In this document: positions 1 to 5,892 of the stretch, one piece after another | How positions within the stretch are numbered: position 1 is the first letter of the stretch | Layout: each line of letters opens with the position of its first letter | Translations under genes and position numbers: made by a program | Assembly (NCBI GenBank): GCA_030613605.1 | Contig: JAUWLO010000111.1 | Coordinates: 1-6,785, forward strand | Direction of reading: 5' to 3' | Source of the DNA: Gammaproteobacteria bacterium | GTDB taxonomy: Bacteria; Pseudomonadota; Gammaproteobacteria; SZUA-152 | DNA: 6,785 nucleotides | Notes under the pieces: model-generated | Told to the model about the DNA's origin: nothing | What the model saw: only the letters and a program-made list of their open reading frames with translations | Database searches by the model: none

Positions 1-690
1 TTGCTGGCGATCCTCCTGTATTCGGCGAATATCACCATAAACATCATCGCTATAATGAAAATGATGGTGATGCCAGTCAAAATAATGATCATCCGCAATC
101 GCCGCACCTATAATCAGGCCAACAGTAAACCCGACAAATGCGGCTTCCTCAGAATGATCTACATAAACAACTGTTGTACTTGGTGGATAAGAGTAATACT
201 GAGGGACATAGATAACTTGCGGGTTAGCCGGAACGACCTTGATAACTTCTTTTTCAACTATAACGATTTGTTTGTCGCTACTACTTAGCTCCCCTGCTTC
301 ATAGGCAATGCTTCTTACTTTCTGAATGGCCTTAAGAACTGCTTCTTGATCTTTTTTCACCGCCTCACCAAGCTCTACTGTCCAGGACAATTTGGTATTC
401 ATCATTTCCAGAACAGGTGGTACTGACAGCAATGCTTTGACAGAAGGATGCCAGTTAGTATCCGGATTCAGGTTAATATCATCTCCCTGTGTACGTAGAT
501 AACGTGCGGCCTCTACAATCTGTATAGGATTTGTTGATGCAGGAAGAATCTGGGAAAGTAATGCATCAGGGTACAAGGCGATCGGTTCCACCAATTTTTC
601 AATCGGCGTATTCGCCATTAATACCTGCGGTAACATCGCCACACTTAAGGATATCACCATCAAAATGTTTTTTAACATGGTGTTTAACAT
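1..690 (-). CDS. DUF3300 domain protein, secreted, 3' end cut by window edge
   Basis: The frame is open from an ATG at 690 to the left edge (230 codons, no stop), so the C-terminus is missing. The first 26 residues look like a signal peptide (KNILMVISLSVAML, then LMA before NTP), so the protein is probably exported. Residues about 29-170 match the DUF3300 pattern: PIALYPDALLSQILPAST (37-53), IVEAARYL, NWHPSVKAL, LEMMN, LGEAVKKDQ, then PANPQVIYVPQYY (154-166). After a glycine-rich hydrophobic stretch (187-199) comes a His/Asp-rich segment (DDHYFDWHHHHFHYSDD, 200-216) that could bind metal; that is inference. AAGGAG lies 5 bases before the chosen ATG; a second in-frame ATG at 678 is less well placed. 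The gene starts 25 bases after hupE on the same strand and probably shares its transcript. Biochemical function of DUF3300 is unknown. Base composition is more AT-rich than hupE. Confidence 0.88.
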   Translation of the reverse strand, partial: MLNTMLKNILMVISLSVAMLPQVLMANTPIEKLVEPIALYPDALLSQILPASTNPIQIVEAARYLRTQGDDINLNPDTNWHPSVKALLSVPPVLEMMNTKLSWTVELGEAVKKDQEAVLKAIQKVRSIAYEAGELSSSDKQIVIVEKEVIKVVPANPQVIYVPQYYSYPPSTTVVYVDHSEEAAFVGFTVGLIIGAAIADDHYFDWHHHHFHYSDDVYGDIRRIQEDRQQ

Positions 691-695
691 TTTTT

Positions 696-701
696 CTCCT
701 T
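696..701 (-). promoter_or_regulatory. Ribosome binding site of the DUF3300 gene
   Basis: AAGGAG on the minus strand, 5 bases before the ATG at 690. It supports that start over the in-frame ATG at 678. Confidence 0.7.
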
Positions 702-715
702 AATCAATATTACGA

Positions 716-1720
716 CTAGAATCCCGCGACTCTCTCGATAAACCAAAACGCGGCGATGCTGCCAATGCCGTAGGCCGGTAACTGACGTGCCCAGGCCGGC
801 CACTCGCTACGCACTTTGCGCACAATGAAAAACAGTACCATCACAGCAGCAATAAACAACAGTTGCCCCAGTTCCACACCGACATTGAACATCAACAATG
901 CCACCGGCACTTCGTTTTGTGGCAGGCCGACATTGCTGAGTGCGCCGGCAAAACCAAAGCCGTGCAACAAGCCAAAGACAAAGGCCACTATCCAGGGGTA
1001 TTGGGCCGTTAAACTGGGCAGACCACGGTTGACCTTCACCAGCTCGCTGGCAAGAAACAGGATCGACAAGGCAATGGTGGCTTCAACCGGTGGACCTGGC
1101 ACCCACATCACACCCAGGGTTGCAGCGGCCAGGGTAATACTGTGCGCCAGTGTAAAAGAAGTAACCGTAATCAGAAGTCGCCGCGCACCACTAACAATAA
1201 GTAACAGGGCCAACACAAAAGTCAGGTGATCGAACCCCGAAAGGATATGATCCACACCCAACACGGTGTAATCGCCAGCTACTTGCCAGGCAGAACGCTG
1301 AGCGACAATCTCCACCCACGGTTGGCTGGGCCGCGCGATGGCCCTGGTCTGGGTGCCATCAAGCCAGATAAAGCGAACAAACACATCGGTAATGGTGGCT
1401 TCTAATCCAATGAAGCGAATCACACCCCCTTCAATGTCACCATTTGGCACACTCACCACGCGCCGATGCAAAGCCGAGTCTGATAATTGTTTAATAGTCG
1501 GCTCACCCACGGTTTGCCACTGTTCGGGTAATTGCAGTTTGGCCGGATGGGGTTTTTTGTAATAAATCGGCGCCCGCCAGATCACCTCATAGCGCTCGGC
1601 TGTCAGTTGCCTAACTTCCAGCGAGCTGGGCTGTAATTCGTGGGCAAAGGCCTGGCCAAAAAAGCCGGCGCAAACCACCAGTAATACGCCTATATATAAG
1701 GTATAGCTTCGCTTCATCAT
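716..1720 (-). CDS. HupE/UreJ family membrane protein (putative metal permease)
   Basis: A 334-residue protein with a signal peptide (1-26, ending QAFA before HE), an extracytoplasmic N-terminal domain (about 27-150) and a multi-pass membrane region (about 155-330). This is the layout of the longer HupE/UreJ_2 type rather than the short HupE. The family's polar membrane motifs are all present: GVDHILSGFDH (155-165), FTLAHS (189-194), FGLLHGFGFAGAL (249-261) and FNVGVELGQ (278-286). His158, His165, His193, His253 and Glu283 are candidate metal ligands. Characterised HupE/UreJ proteins act in nickel uptake for hydrogenase or urease. Neither enzyme is in view here, so the substrate is open. The start ATG overlaps the stop of the upstream isomerase gene (ATGA), implying translational coupling; a second ATG follows at once (1717). 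The sequence is GC-rich compared with the DUF3300 gene downstream. Confidence 0.9.
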   Translation of the reverse strand: MMKRSYTLYIGVLLVVCAGFFGQAFAHELQPSSLEVRQLTAERYEVIWRAPIYYKKPHPAKLQLPEQWQTVGEPTIKQLSDSALHRRVVSVPNGDIEGGVIRFIGLEATITDVFVRFIWLDGTQTRAIARPSQPWVEIVAQRSAWQVAGDYTVLGVDHILSGFDHLTFVLALLLIVSGARRLLITVTSFTLAHSITLAAATLGVMWVPGPPVEATIALSILFLASELVKVNRGLPSLTAQYPWIVAFVFGLLHGFGFAGALSNVGLPQNEVPVALLMFNVGVELGQLLFIAAVMVLFFIVRKVRSEWPAWARQLPAYGIGSIAAFWFIERVAGF

Positions 1721-2607
1721 TGTGCTTCACCCGCTTGAGCGGTTGATATCATTCCGCCCCCTGCAGCTTGTGCACTTTTTACTGATTCAATCGTGATTTC
1801 ATAGCCGTCGCGTAGCGTCTGGTAAGCCAGGTTTTTTTGTTCCTTGCGCAGCTGGACCAGGTATTCGCGTTTCACCAACTCGCGAATTTCTGCCAGTGCT
1901 GGCTGGCGCGCTTCAATGCGCTCACTGACTTTCAGCAAATGCCCGCCATAGGCCGAATAAACCGGTCCCGTCCAGTCACCCGGCTCCAGCTTGATGGCAT
2001 CCTGGGCAAAGCGCTCACCAAAGGAACGTGCAATCTCGCTTTGCGTCGCGAGGCTATAGTCAAAGGGCACCAATGTGGGATCACCCATCGATTCAGGTGA
2101 GGCGCCGTCATTCAAACTGGCCAGCAATTGCTTCGCGTCGTTACCCAGATCTTTTCGTTTGTCGGGATTGAGAAACACCTGTTGGAATGAGACCTGCGCT
2201 TCGCTGCGGAACTTGTCCGGATGCTTTTCTAAAAAGGCCGTTAACTTCTCATCGGTCACATCTTGCGACGACAAATCTTCGAGGATAAATTCCAGCTTCA
2301 TGCGCATGCGTCGACGCACCAGCGGGTCATTCTGATCCAGACCCATAGCCAGGGCCTCACGGTAAAACACTTCTTCGCGTACGTAATTATCAACCAGGGT
2401 GGTGAGTTCGTCTTCGTTAGGTGAGCGCATCCAGGTACGCTTGAAGTTGGCAGCCAGTTGCTCAACCTGACCGCTATTCACAACGATACGGTTCGGAGCT
2501 TTGCTACCCTGCTCACTCGTCAGGCCATAAAACAGGAACAAAGCAAAACCGATTAACAGGAAATGCAGCAGCGGTTCGCGCCATAGACTCTTGATGTTCA
2601 TCTTCAT
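1717..2607 (-). CDS. PpiC/parvulin-type peptidyl-prolyl cis-trans isomerase, membrane-anchored
   Basis: A 296-residue protein with a short basic N-terminus (KSLWREP), one membrane segment (about 13-29), then a helical region (NEDELTTLVDNYVREEVFYREA, about 64-86) typical of the chaperone part of SurA/PpiD-like proteins. A rotamase-like domain follows at about 139-234, starting VSFQQVFL and ending near GPVYSAYGGHLLKVSER. The protein should sit on the outer face of the inner membrane and assist folding of exported proteins. ATG at 2607 is chosen because AGGAG lies 8 bases upstream; an upstream in-frame TTG at 2640 would read through that site and is rejected. The stop overlaps the hupE start (ATGA). 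The first 137 coding bases plus 37 leader bases are duplicated at 3353-3526. Family assignment is firm; the client protein is unknown, with DUF3604 or HupE the obvious guesses from context. Confidence 0.88.
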   Translation of the reverse strand: MKMNIKSLWREPLLHFLLIGFALFLFYGLTSEQGSKAPNRIVVNSGQVEQLAANFKRTWMRSPNEDELTTLVDNYVREEVFYREALAMGLDQNDPLVRRRMRMKLEFILEDLSSQDVTDEKLTAFLEKHPDKFRSEAQVSFQQVFLNPDKRKDLGNDAKQLLASLNDGASPESMGDPTLVPFDYSLATQSEIARSFGERFAQDAIKLEPGDWTGPVYSAYGGHLLKVSERIEARQPALAEIRELVKREYLVQLRKEQKNLAYQTLRDGYEITIESVKSAQAAGGGMISTAQAGEAQ

Positions 2608-2644
2608 ACTGCTATCTCCTGAGTATTTGTTTTGTACCAAATCA
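2471..2644. repeat. 174 bp direct repeat, copy 1 (isomerase 5' end and leader)
   Basis: Aligns without gaps to 3353-3526. By eye I count about 22 mismatches, all within the 137 coding bases; the 37 leader bases before the ATG are identical. Similarity stops sharply at both ends. Copy 1 belongs to the intact isomerase gene. Confidence 0.9.
2616..2620 (-). promoter_or_regulatory. Ribosome binding site of the PpiC-type isomerase gene
   Basis: AGGAG on the minus strand, 8 bases before the ATG at 2607. It decides the start against the upstream TTG at 2640. The same site is preserved in the truncated copy at 3498-3502. Confidence 0.75.
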
Positions 2645-2741
2645 ATTTTTCTTTTTTTCTCAGTAGCAACAAATACGCTTGATTGATTTCATTGCTTGTT
2701 CCATGTTTTCATTTTCTTGCTTGAATATGTTTACTTCGCCG
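2645..2741. other. Short intergenic gap, no supported feature
   Basis: Between the glycine-zipper stop and the isomerase leader. It is AT-rich, with an A-run on the coding strand (2645-2659) rather than the T-run an intrinsic terminator would need. I see no stem-loop, so read-through into the isomerase gene is possible. Confidence 0.4.
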
Positions 2742-3293
2742 TTAGTGTTTTACAAGATAATTCTTGGCTTCAAGACAAACACTGAAGGCTTTCTTGAAAT
2801 TGTCCATTTGTTTTTGAGTCGTCGCTTGTTTGGCCTGCCCCTGCTTCTCTGCCTCTTGTGTAGCCTGCTCTTTGGCACGTCGTGCCCTTCGCCTGGCAGC
2901 TATGGCCCCGATTCCAGCACCAACAGCAGCACCTTTGCCAGCATCGTCATCGGCGATCTCCCCAATAATTGCACCCGCAGCTGCACCACCTAATGCACCA
3001 CGTGCCCCGGCGCCTTTCCCTGCTTGCTGGGCCTTTGCTTTTTCCTGTTCAGTCTCCTGTTTCTGCTGGGCAGCTTGTTTTGACAAGTCAAAAGGATCGT
3101 GCCCGACGTTAGCCGTTGCCCACTCGTAACAAGTTGCTTCGTCTTTGGACTGCTGGGCAGCAGTCTGGCCAGCCTTGGGAAAAACGTAAACTTCAATAGT
3201 TGCAGCAAGCGTTTTGCCCGATGACTTGTTCTGGGCATGAGCAATCGAAACACCTGCAAAGATCAACACAAATAAAAAACTATACCATTTCAT
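2742..3293 (-). CDS. Secreted glycine-zipper protein
   Basis: A 183-residue protein with a signal peptide (1-20, ending SIAHA before QN). Residues 47-63 carry a SKDEATCYEWA motif with Cys55. A Gln/Lys/Glu-rich, probably helical stretch follows (71-92), then a glycine zipper (about 94-132: GALGGAAAGAIIGE, a DDD break, GKGAAVGAGIGAIA), a basic RRRARRAKEQ segment, and a C-terminal FKKAFSVCLEAKNY motif with Cys173. The C-x-n-W and C-terminal CLE motifs recur in glycine-zipper family proteins as I remember them, and the two Cys may form a disulfide. Such proteins are usually periplasmic or outer-membrane associated; no specific role is known. A strong AGGAGGG site lies 8 bases before the ATG. The gene sits between the two copies of a 174 bp direct repeat, interrupting what was probably an isomerase gene pair. 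Confidence 0.82.
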   Translation of the reverse strand: MKWYSFLFVLIFAGVSIAHAQNKSSGKTLAATIEVYVFPKAGQTAAQQSKDEATCYEWATANVGHDPFDLSKQAAQQKQETEQEKAKAQQAGKGAGARGALGGAAAGAIIGEIADDDAGKGAAVGAGIGAIAARRRARRAKEQATQEAEKQGQAKQATTQKQMDNFKKAFSVCLEAKNYLVKH

Positions 3294-3301
3294 AATTAAT
3301 A

Positions 3302-3308
3302 CCCTCCT
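3302..3308 (-). promoter_or_regulatory. Strong ribosome binding site of the glycine-zipper gene
   Basis: AGGAGGG on the minus strand, 8 bases before the ATG at 3293. It is the best Shine-Dalgarno match I noticed in the window, so this gene may be well translated. Confidence 0.75.
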
Positions 3309-3324
3309 GATTTACCTTCTGCTT

Positions 3325-3489
3325 CTACGCCTTAACCGTTAGTAATCCATGGCCGCTATTCACCACGATACGGTTCGGTGCTTCGCTACTAACCTCACGC
3401 GTTAGATCATAAAACACGAACAAGGCAACACCGATTAACAGGAAATGCAGCAGCGGTTCACGCCATAGATGTTTGATACTTATTTTCAT
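3325..3489 (-). pseudogene. Truncated 5' fragment of a second PpiC-type isomerase gene
   Basis: The 54-codon reading frame from the ATG at 3489 repeats the first 46 residues of the intact isomerase at 1717-2607: IKHLWREPLLHFLLIG, an FYDLT stretch after the membrane segment, then APNRIVVNSG. It then departs into an unrelated tail (HGLLTVKA) and a TAG. The helical chaperone part and the whole rotamase domain are missing, so no isomerase activity is possible. Much of the divergence from the intact gene is conservative or silent, so the copy was probably once functional. The ribosome binding site and start are intact, so a short membrane-anchored peptide could still be made. The break at about 3352 is where the glycine-zipper segment begins. 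Confidence 0.85.
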
Positions 3490-3526
3490 ACTGCTATCTC
3501 CTGAGTATTTGTTTTGTACCAAATCA
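3353..3526. repeat. 174 bp direct repeat, copy 2 (truncated isomerase 5' end and leader)
   Basis: Gap-free partner of 2471-2644, about 87% identical by my count. The last stretch (3485-3526, from just inside the coding region through the leader) is a continuous identical block. The two copies lie 882 bases apart in the same orientation and flank the glycine-zipper gene. Confidence 0.9.
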
Positions 3527-3527
3527 T
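3486..3527 (-). other. Possible 13-codon leader ORF overlapping the isomerase-fragment start
   Basis: On the minus strand an ATG at 3527, preceded by GGAG at a 6-base gap, opens MIWYKTNTQEIAV. Its TGA overlaps the ATG of the truncated isomerase (ATGA). The same 12 codons after the start exist before the intact isomerase (2604-2645), where the first codon is TTG and no good ribosome site is present. The IWY opening matches the last residues of the DUF3604 protein (PIWYTP), so this may be the fossil end of a DUF3604 paralogue that once overlapped the isomerase start. Short length makes chance possible. Confidence 0.4.
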
Positions 3528-3540
3528 ATTTATCTCCAAG

Positions 3541-3678
3541 GATGGAGTGGCAGATAACTGCTCGGTAATTGCTCCTGCATTACCCTACCTTCGCCCATCC
3601 ATGGGCTCGTCCTTGCGTGATCTGCACTCCCTACATCCATGTAGGTCGTATGCTGAGAATCGTCTGGAACGATTCCAG
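3541..3678. repeat. Hairpin-rich intergenic element, REP/MITE-like
   Basis: This gene-free stretch between yqhA and the isomerase fragment is densely folded. I see: an outer stem, 3544-3555 with 3620-3630 (one bulge); inside it a hairpin at 3564-3584 (one bulge, loop TCCT) and a perfect 6 bp hairpin at 3593-3606 (GCCCAT/ATGGGC); then a perfect 7 bp hairpin at 3630-3645 (CCTACAT/ATGTAGG); then two mutually exclusive hairpins at 3657-3675 and 3664-3678. The hairpins at 3593 and 3630 share the core CATCCATG. Dispersed intergenic repeats with a CCATGGATGG core are familiar to me from gammaproteobacterial genomes, so a non-autonomous repeat is the likeliest reading. A plus-strand reading frame across it (3514-3756) has no supporting features. 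Confidence 0.6.
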
Positions 3679-3752
3679 TGCATTTCTTCTCTCACCGATT
3701 TAGTACTACATCGAACGTCTCATTTCGTTTGCCATTCAGTAGTCCACTTGAT

Positions 3753-4283
3753 TTAGTCATGTCCTCGCTTCGAGAAATCAGCCAACTTTAACGCCAACGC
3801 CAATAACGCGATCCCACTCGGTAACACAAGCATCTCCCAGGTGAGGTTATCGAGGTTTAACCACACCTGCCGGGTGAACAGGACGAACAACACCACAATG
3901 ATTAAGTGCGCGAGAGTCTCTTTCAGTTCTCCAATATTTTTGGGTACCACTGATGATTGCACCAGGTTGGCAAGGGCAGAACCTTTCTTTTCACAAAACA
4001 GTGCGTACATACCGAAACCCAAATACAACATTACGAGTGCGATAAGAAAGGCATCCACTGATTCAATAATACGTCCGATGGCTGCATCTTCCTCGCTCAG
4101 GTGCTCAAGTACTCTTTCACCTGCGGTACCGGCTAATACAGTCGTGCCGGTTCCGGTCACGTAGCCGTACACGGCCTTGTAAACTTTAACGCCCCCGACT
4201 ACGAGCATCAGTGCTGCACTTATAAATGAGAAAAAGACAGCAACCAAAGCGCCATAGCGAAGACTTGCAATAAAATTAGTCAT
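3753..4283 (-). CDS. YqhA family (UPF0114) inner-membrane protein
   Basis: A 176-residue protein with four predicted membrane segments (about 10-32, 80-97, 123-138 and 152-167). The family signature is IIESVDAFLIALVMLYLGFGMYALF (split here as IIESVDAFLIA at 72-82, then the rest of TM2), followed by ELKETLAHLIIVV. UPF0114 proteins such as E. coli YqhA are small inner-membrane proteins of unknown function. The ATG at 4283 is chosen; a GTG at 4292 in frame would add three residues, and neither has a clear ribosome site. A short upstream frame (4280-4330) ends in a TGA overlapping this ATG, which favours 4283. The gene lies between the two fossils of the DUF3604-isomerase module, so it looks like a later arrival or survivor there and need not act with the core genes. 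Confidence 0.85.
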   Translation of the reverse strand: MTNFIASLRYGALVAVFFSFISAALMLVVGGVKVYKAVYGYVTGTGTTVLAGTAGERVLEHLSEEDAAIGRIIESVDAFLIALVMLYLGFGMYALFCEKKGSALANLVQSSVVPKNIGELKETLAHLIIVVLFVLFTRQVWLNLDNLTWEMLVLPSGIALLALALKLADFSKRGHD

Positions 4284-4330
4284 AAATGCCACTCACTTTT
4301 GAAATCAATAAACGATAATCTGTTATGCAA
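4280..4330 (-). other. Possible 16-codon leader ORF coupled to yqhA
   Basis: On the minus strand AAGGAG (4338-4343) is followed after 7 bases by a TTG at 4330, opening a 16-codon frame (MHNRLSFIDFKSEWHL if started with Met). Its TGA overlaps the yqhA ATG as ATGA. The good ribosome site has no other start codon to serve, and yqhA itself lacks a clear one, so coupled translation is plausible. The TTG start and short length leave real doubt. Alternatively the site is left over from whatever gene once followed the dead DUF3604 copy. Confidence 0.35.
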
Positions 4331-4345
4331 TTGCCTACTCCTTAG

Positions 4346-4405
4346 TTAAAGCGTATACCAAATCGGCAATGTAAACGCTCATTCTTGCGTCGTCATCGGA
4401 GCATC
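4346..4405 (-). pseudogene. Remnant of a second DUF3604 C-terminus
   Basis: The minus strand reads, codon for codon, D-A-P-M-T-T-Q-E-stop-A-F-T-L-P-I-W-Y-T-L-stop. The intact DUF3604 gene ends D-V-P-M-I-T-Q-E-R-A-Y-T-S-P-I-W-Y-T-P-stop (5893-5952). That is 14 identical residues over 19 positions, the stop codon is in the same place, and several codon differences are silent. The in-frame TGA in place of Arg and a TAG just upstream show that it is dead. No further DUF3604 similarity is seen before the DUF1254 stop at 4426. It is the last 20 codons of a decayed paralogue. Confidence 0.8.
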
Positions 4406-4425
4406 CTATAATCAAATACCTGCTC

Positions 4426-5874
4426 TTATTTAATTTTCGTAAAACCTTTCATAATCCAGGAGCCATCTTTAACAGCCGCCTTGGGACCATAAAAACGAAA
4501 CAGGAATATCGAGTTATTGTCGCTATTTGTCTCGATCCAGTTGGACTCTTTATATTTGGATGCTCGTGGTCCGACGTATAGATCAATTGAACCATCTTTG
4601 TTGTACTGCAGGCCTTCATCTAATGAGCTGATATCCGGACTGGCAACATTCTCAAAAAATACGGCTGTTTTGGCGTCATAGGCTGTTAACGACCAAAACT
4701 GCTTAACGGGTACATTGGCAGGCACATGCAGTTTGTAATTCGATCGCGCATCAAGAGGCTCACCATCCATATCACGTGCGGCGTAAATGTAAGCAGATGC
4801 AGCCCCTAATTTTACAGGGGCGCAGCAATACATTGAAAAGGTTTCGGCACGTGCATCAATGGCAAATTCTGACTCAGTTACATATTTAAACTGAGTTAAC
4901 CAGCCGATGGGTTTAGCTGGTTTCATCCATCCTGGATTTCCTTCCCACCATGGCCCGGCGATATCCCGCGTCATAATAATAAGATCATCAAGCGCAGAAC
5001 TTACCGCCTTGGACAACCTATCGCGGGTTGCTGCCGAAGGTTTGAACGCTTTACCATGCTGATAGCCAAAGGACTTCATCATGCCCATCATCATCAGATC
5101 ACGCTCAACCACCGTTTCTAGATTCAGGAATTCAGTCAGTATATCGAAGTAAGCGGCATCACGCGGGTCCACGTTGTCATACATCTTGTTATACACGTCG
5201 ATATGTTTACCTTTTCTTTCAGGCGCATTGAGCGGATAGACATTTAATTGTTGAATAAACTGATTCGCCTCAGCTAGGTCAGATTCACTATAAGAGGCCG
5301 GGATCACCCTGAAATTGAAAAAGGAAATATTACGTTCTGTGCGCACCTGAATATAACCGTCAGGCACCACACCATCATAAGATGCCGGAAGGATGAGGTA
5401 TTTACCTCCCTTACCTTTATCAATACCTTTTGAGCCAACATCCACCAGCGGTACCTGAAAGCTGTCCATGATGGTTCCAAAGATATCCGTTTTGGCAGTT
5501 ACCGCCGGGATTTCAACGACCACTGGTTCATTCGGTGAGGTTTTAAGGACGCTCTCCACATACAAAGAAACCGAGTTTGGAGTAAGAATTCTCCATTTCC
5601 AGTTTGAGGGTTGCGATAAGTAAGCAATATCATTGTAATCACCACCGAGCTTCTTGATCGCATCCAGAGACAAAGCCACACCCATCAATGGTTGTGACCA
5701 TAAAACCGCCTCCTTAGCTCGATAGTAGCTGCGTTCGGCGTTTACATCTTTTATTGTCGTATGGCTTTTACTTGTAGCATCTGTAGCTTTAGATGCAGAG
5801 GTGTCAGTTTGCTGAGTACAGGCACTCATGCCAGCGACAAGAATAAATGCAATTAAAAAGTTAAAAACTTTCAT
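4426..5874 (-). CDS. DUF1254/DUF1214 domain protein, putative lipoprotein
   Basis: A 482-residue protein. The N-terminus (MKVFNFLIAFILVAGMSAC) is a lipoprotein-like signal with Cys19 as the probable lipidated residue; the lipobox MSAC is imperfect. A Ser/Thr/Lys/Asp-rich linker follows (20-42). The DUF1254 domain spans about 55-195, with the hallmark GGKYLILPASYDG (156-168) and an IQVRT strand; the DUF1214 domain covers about the last 145 residues, ending with ESNWIET and FRFYGPKAAVKDGSW. This two-domain order is standard for the family, whose function is unknown. The ATG at 5874 is chosen because AAGGA lies 8 bases upstream; a GTG at 5880 in frame is too close to it. The gene starts 18 bases after the DUF3604 stop, so the two are probably co-transcribed. 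It is more AT-rich than DUF3604, hinting at separate origin. Confidence 0.88.
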   Translation of the reverse strand: MKVFNFLIAFILVAGMSACTQQTDTSASKATDATSKSHTTIKDVNAERSYYRAKEAVLWSQPLMGVALSLDAIKKLGGDYNDIAYLSQPSNWKWRILTPNSVSLYVESVLKTSPNEPVVVEIPAVTAKTDIFGTIMDSFQVPLVDVGSKGIDKGKGGKYLILPASYDGVVPDGYIQVRTERNISFFNFRVIPASYSESDLAEANQFIQQLNVYPLNAPERKGKHIDVYNKMYDNVDPRDAAYFDILTEFLNLETVVERDLMMMGMMKSFGYQHGKAFKPSAATRDRLSKAVSSALDDLIIMTRDIAGPWWEGNPGWMKPAKPIGWLTQFKYVTESEFAIDARAETFSMYCCAPVKLGAASAYIYAARDMDGEPLDARSNYKLHVPANVPVKQFWSLTAYDAKTAVFFENVASPDISSLDEGLQYNKDGSIDLYVGPRASKYKESNWIETNSDNNSIFLFRFYGPKAAVKDGSWIMKGFTKIK

Positions 5875-5882
5875 TAACACTT

Positions 5883-5887
5883 TCCTT
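5883..5887 (-). promoter_or_regulatory. Ribosome binding site of the DUF1254 gene
   Basis: AAGGA on the minus strand, 8 bases before the ATG at 5874 and only 2 bases before an in-frame GTG at 5880. It therefore selects the ATG. Confidence 0.65.
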
Positions 5888-5892
5888 ATTTA

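Noticed and set aside
1..288. Plus-strand 95-codon reading frame at the left edge
   Set aside because: Antisense to the DUF3300 gene, whose conserved motifs and ribosome site are clear on the minus strand.
816..1229. Plus-strand 137-codon reading frame
   Set aside because: Antisense shadow of the HupE/UreJ coding region, low-complexity Thr/Asn/Ala composition and no domain.
716..1720. Naming the gene hupE or ureJ
   Set aside because: It is the longer family type with an N-terminal extracytoplasmic domain and no hydrogenase or urease genes are in view, so the symbol would imply an unsupported function.
2608..2640. Upstream TTG start extending the isomerase by 11 residues
   Set aside because: The extension would translate through the AGGAG site at 2616-2620, which is ideally spaced for the ATG at 2607.
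2645..2661. T-rich run as an intrinsic terminator
   Set aside because: It is T-rich only on the plus strand, where no gene ends, and no GC-rich stem precedes it.
2679..2993. Plus-strand 104-codon reading frame
   Set aside because: Antisense shadow of the glycine-zipper gene, which has a signal peptide, known motifs and a strong ribosome site on the other strand.
3353..3526. Direct repeats as ends of an insertion sequence
   Set aside because: The repeats are isomerase coding sequence in direct orientation, with no transposase and no short target-site duplication that I can see between them.
3514..3756. Plus-strand 80-codon reading frame
   Set aside because: It crosses the hairpin element and the end of the isomerase repeat, has no recognisable domain or ribosome site, and its composition follows the palindromes.
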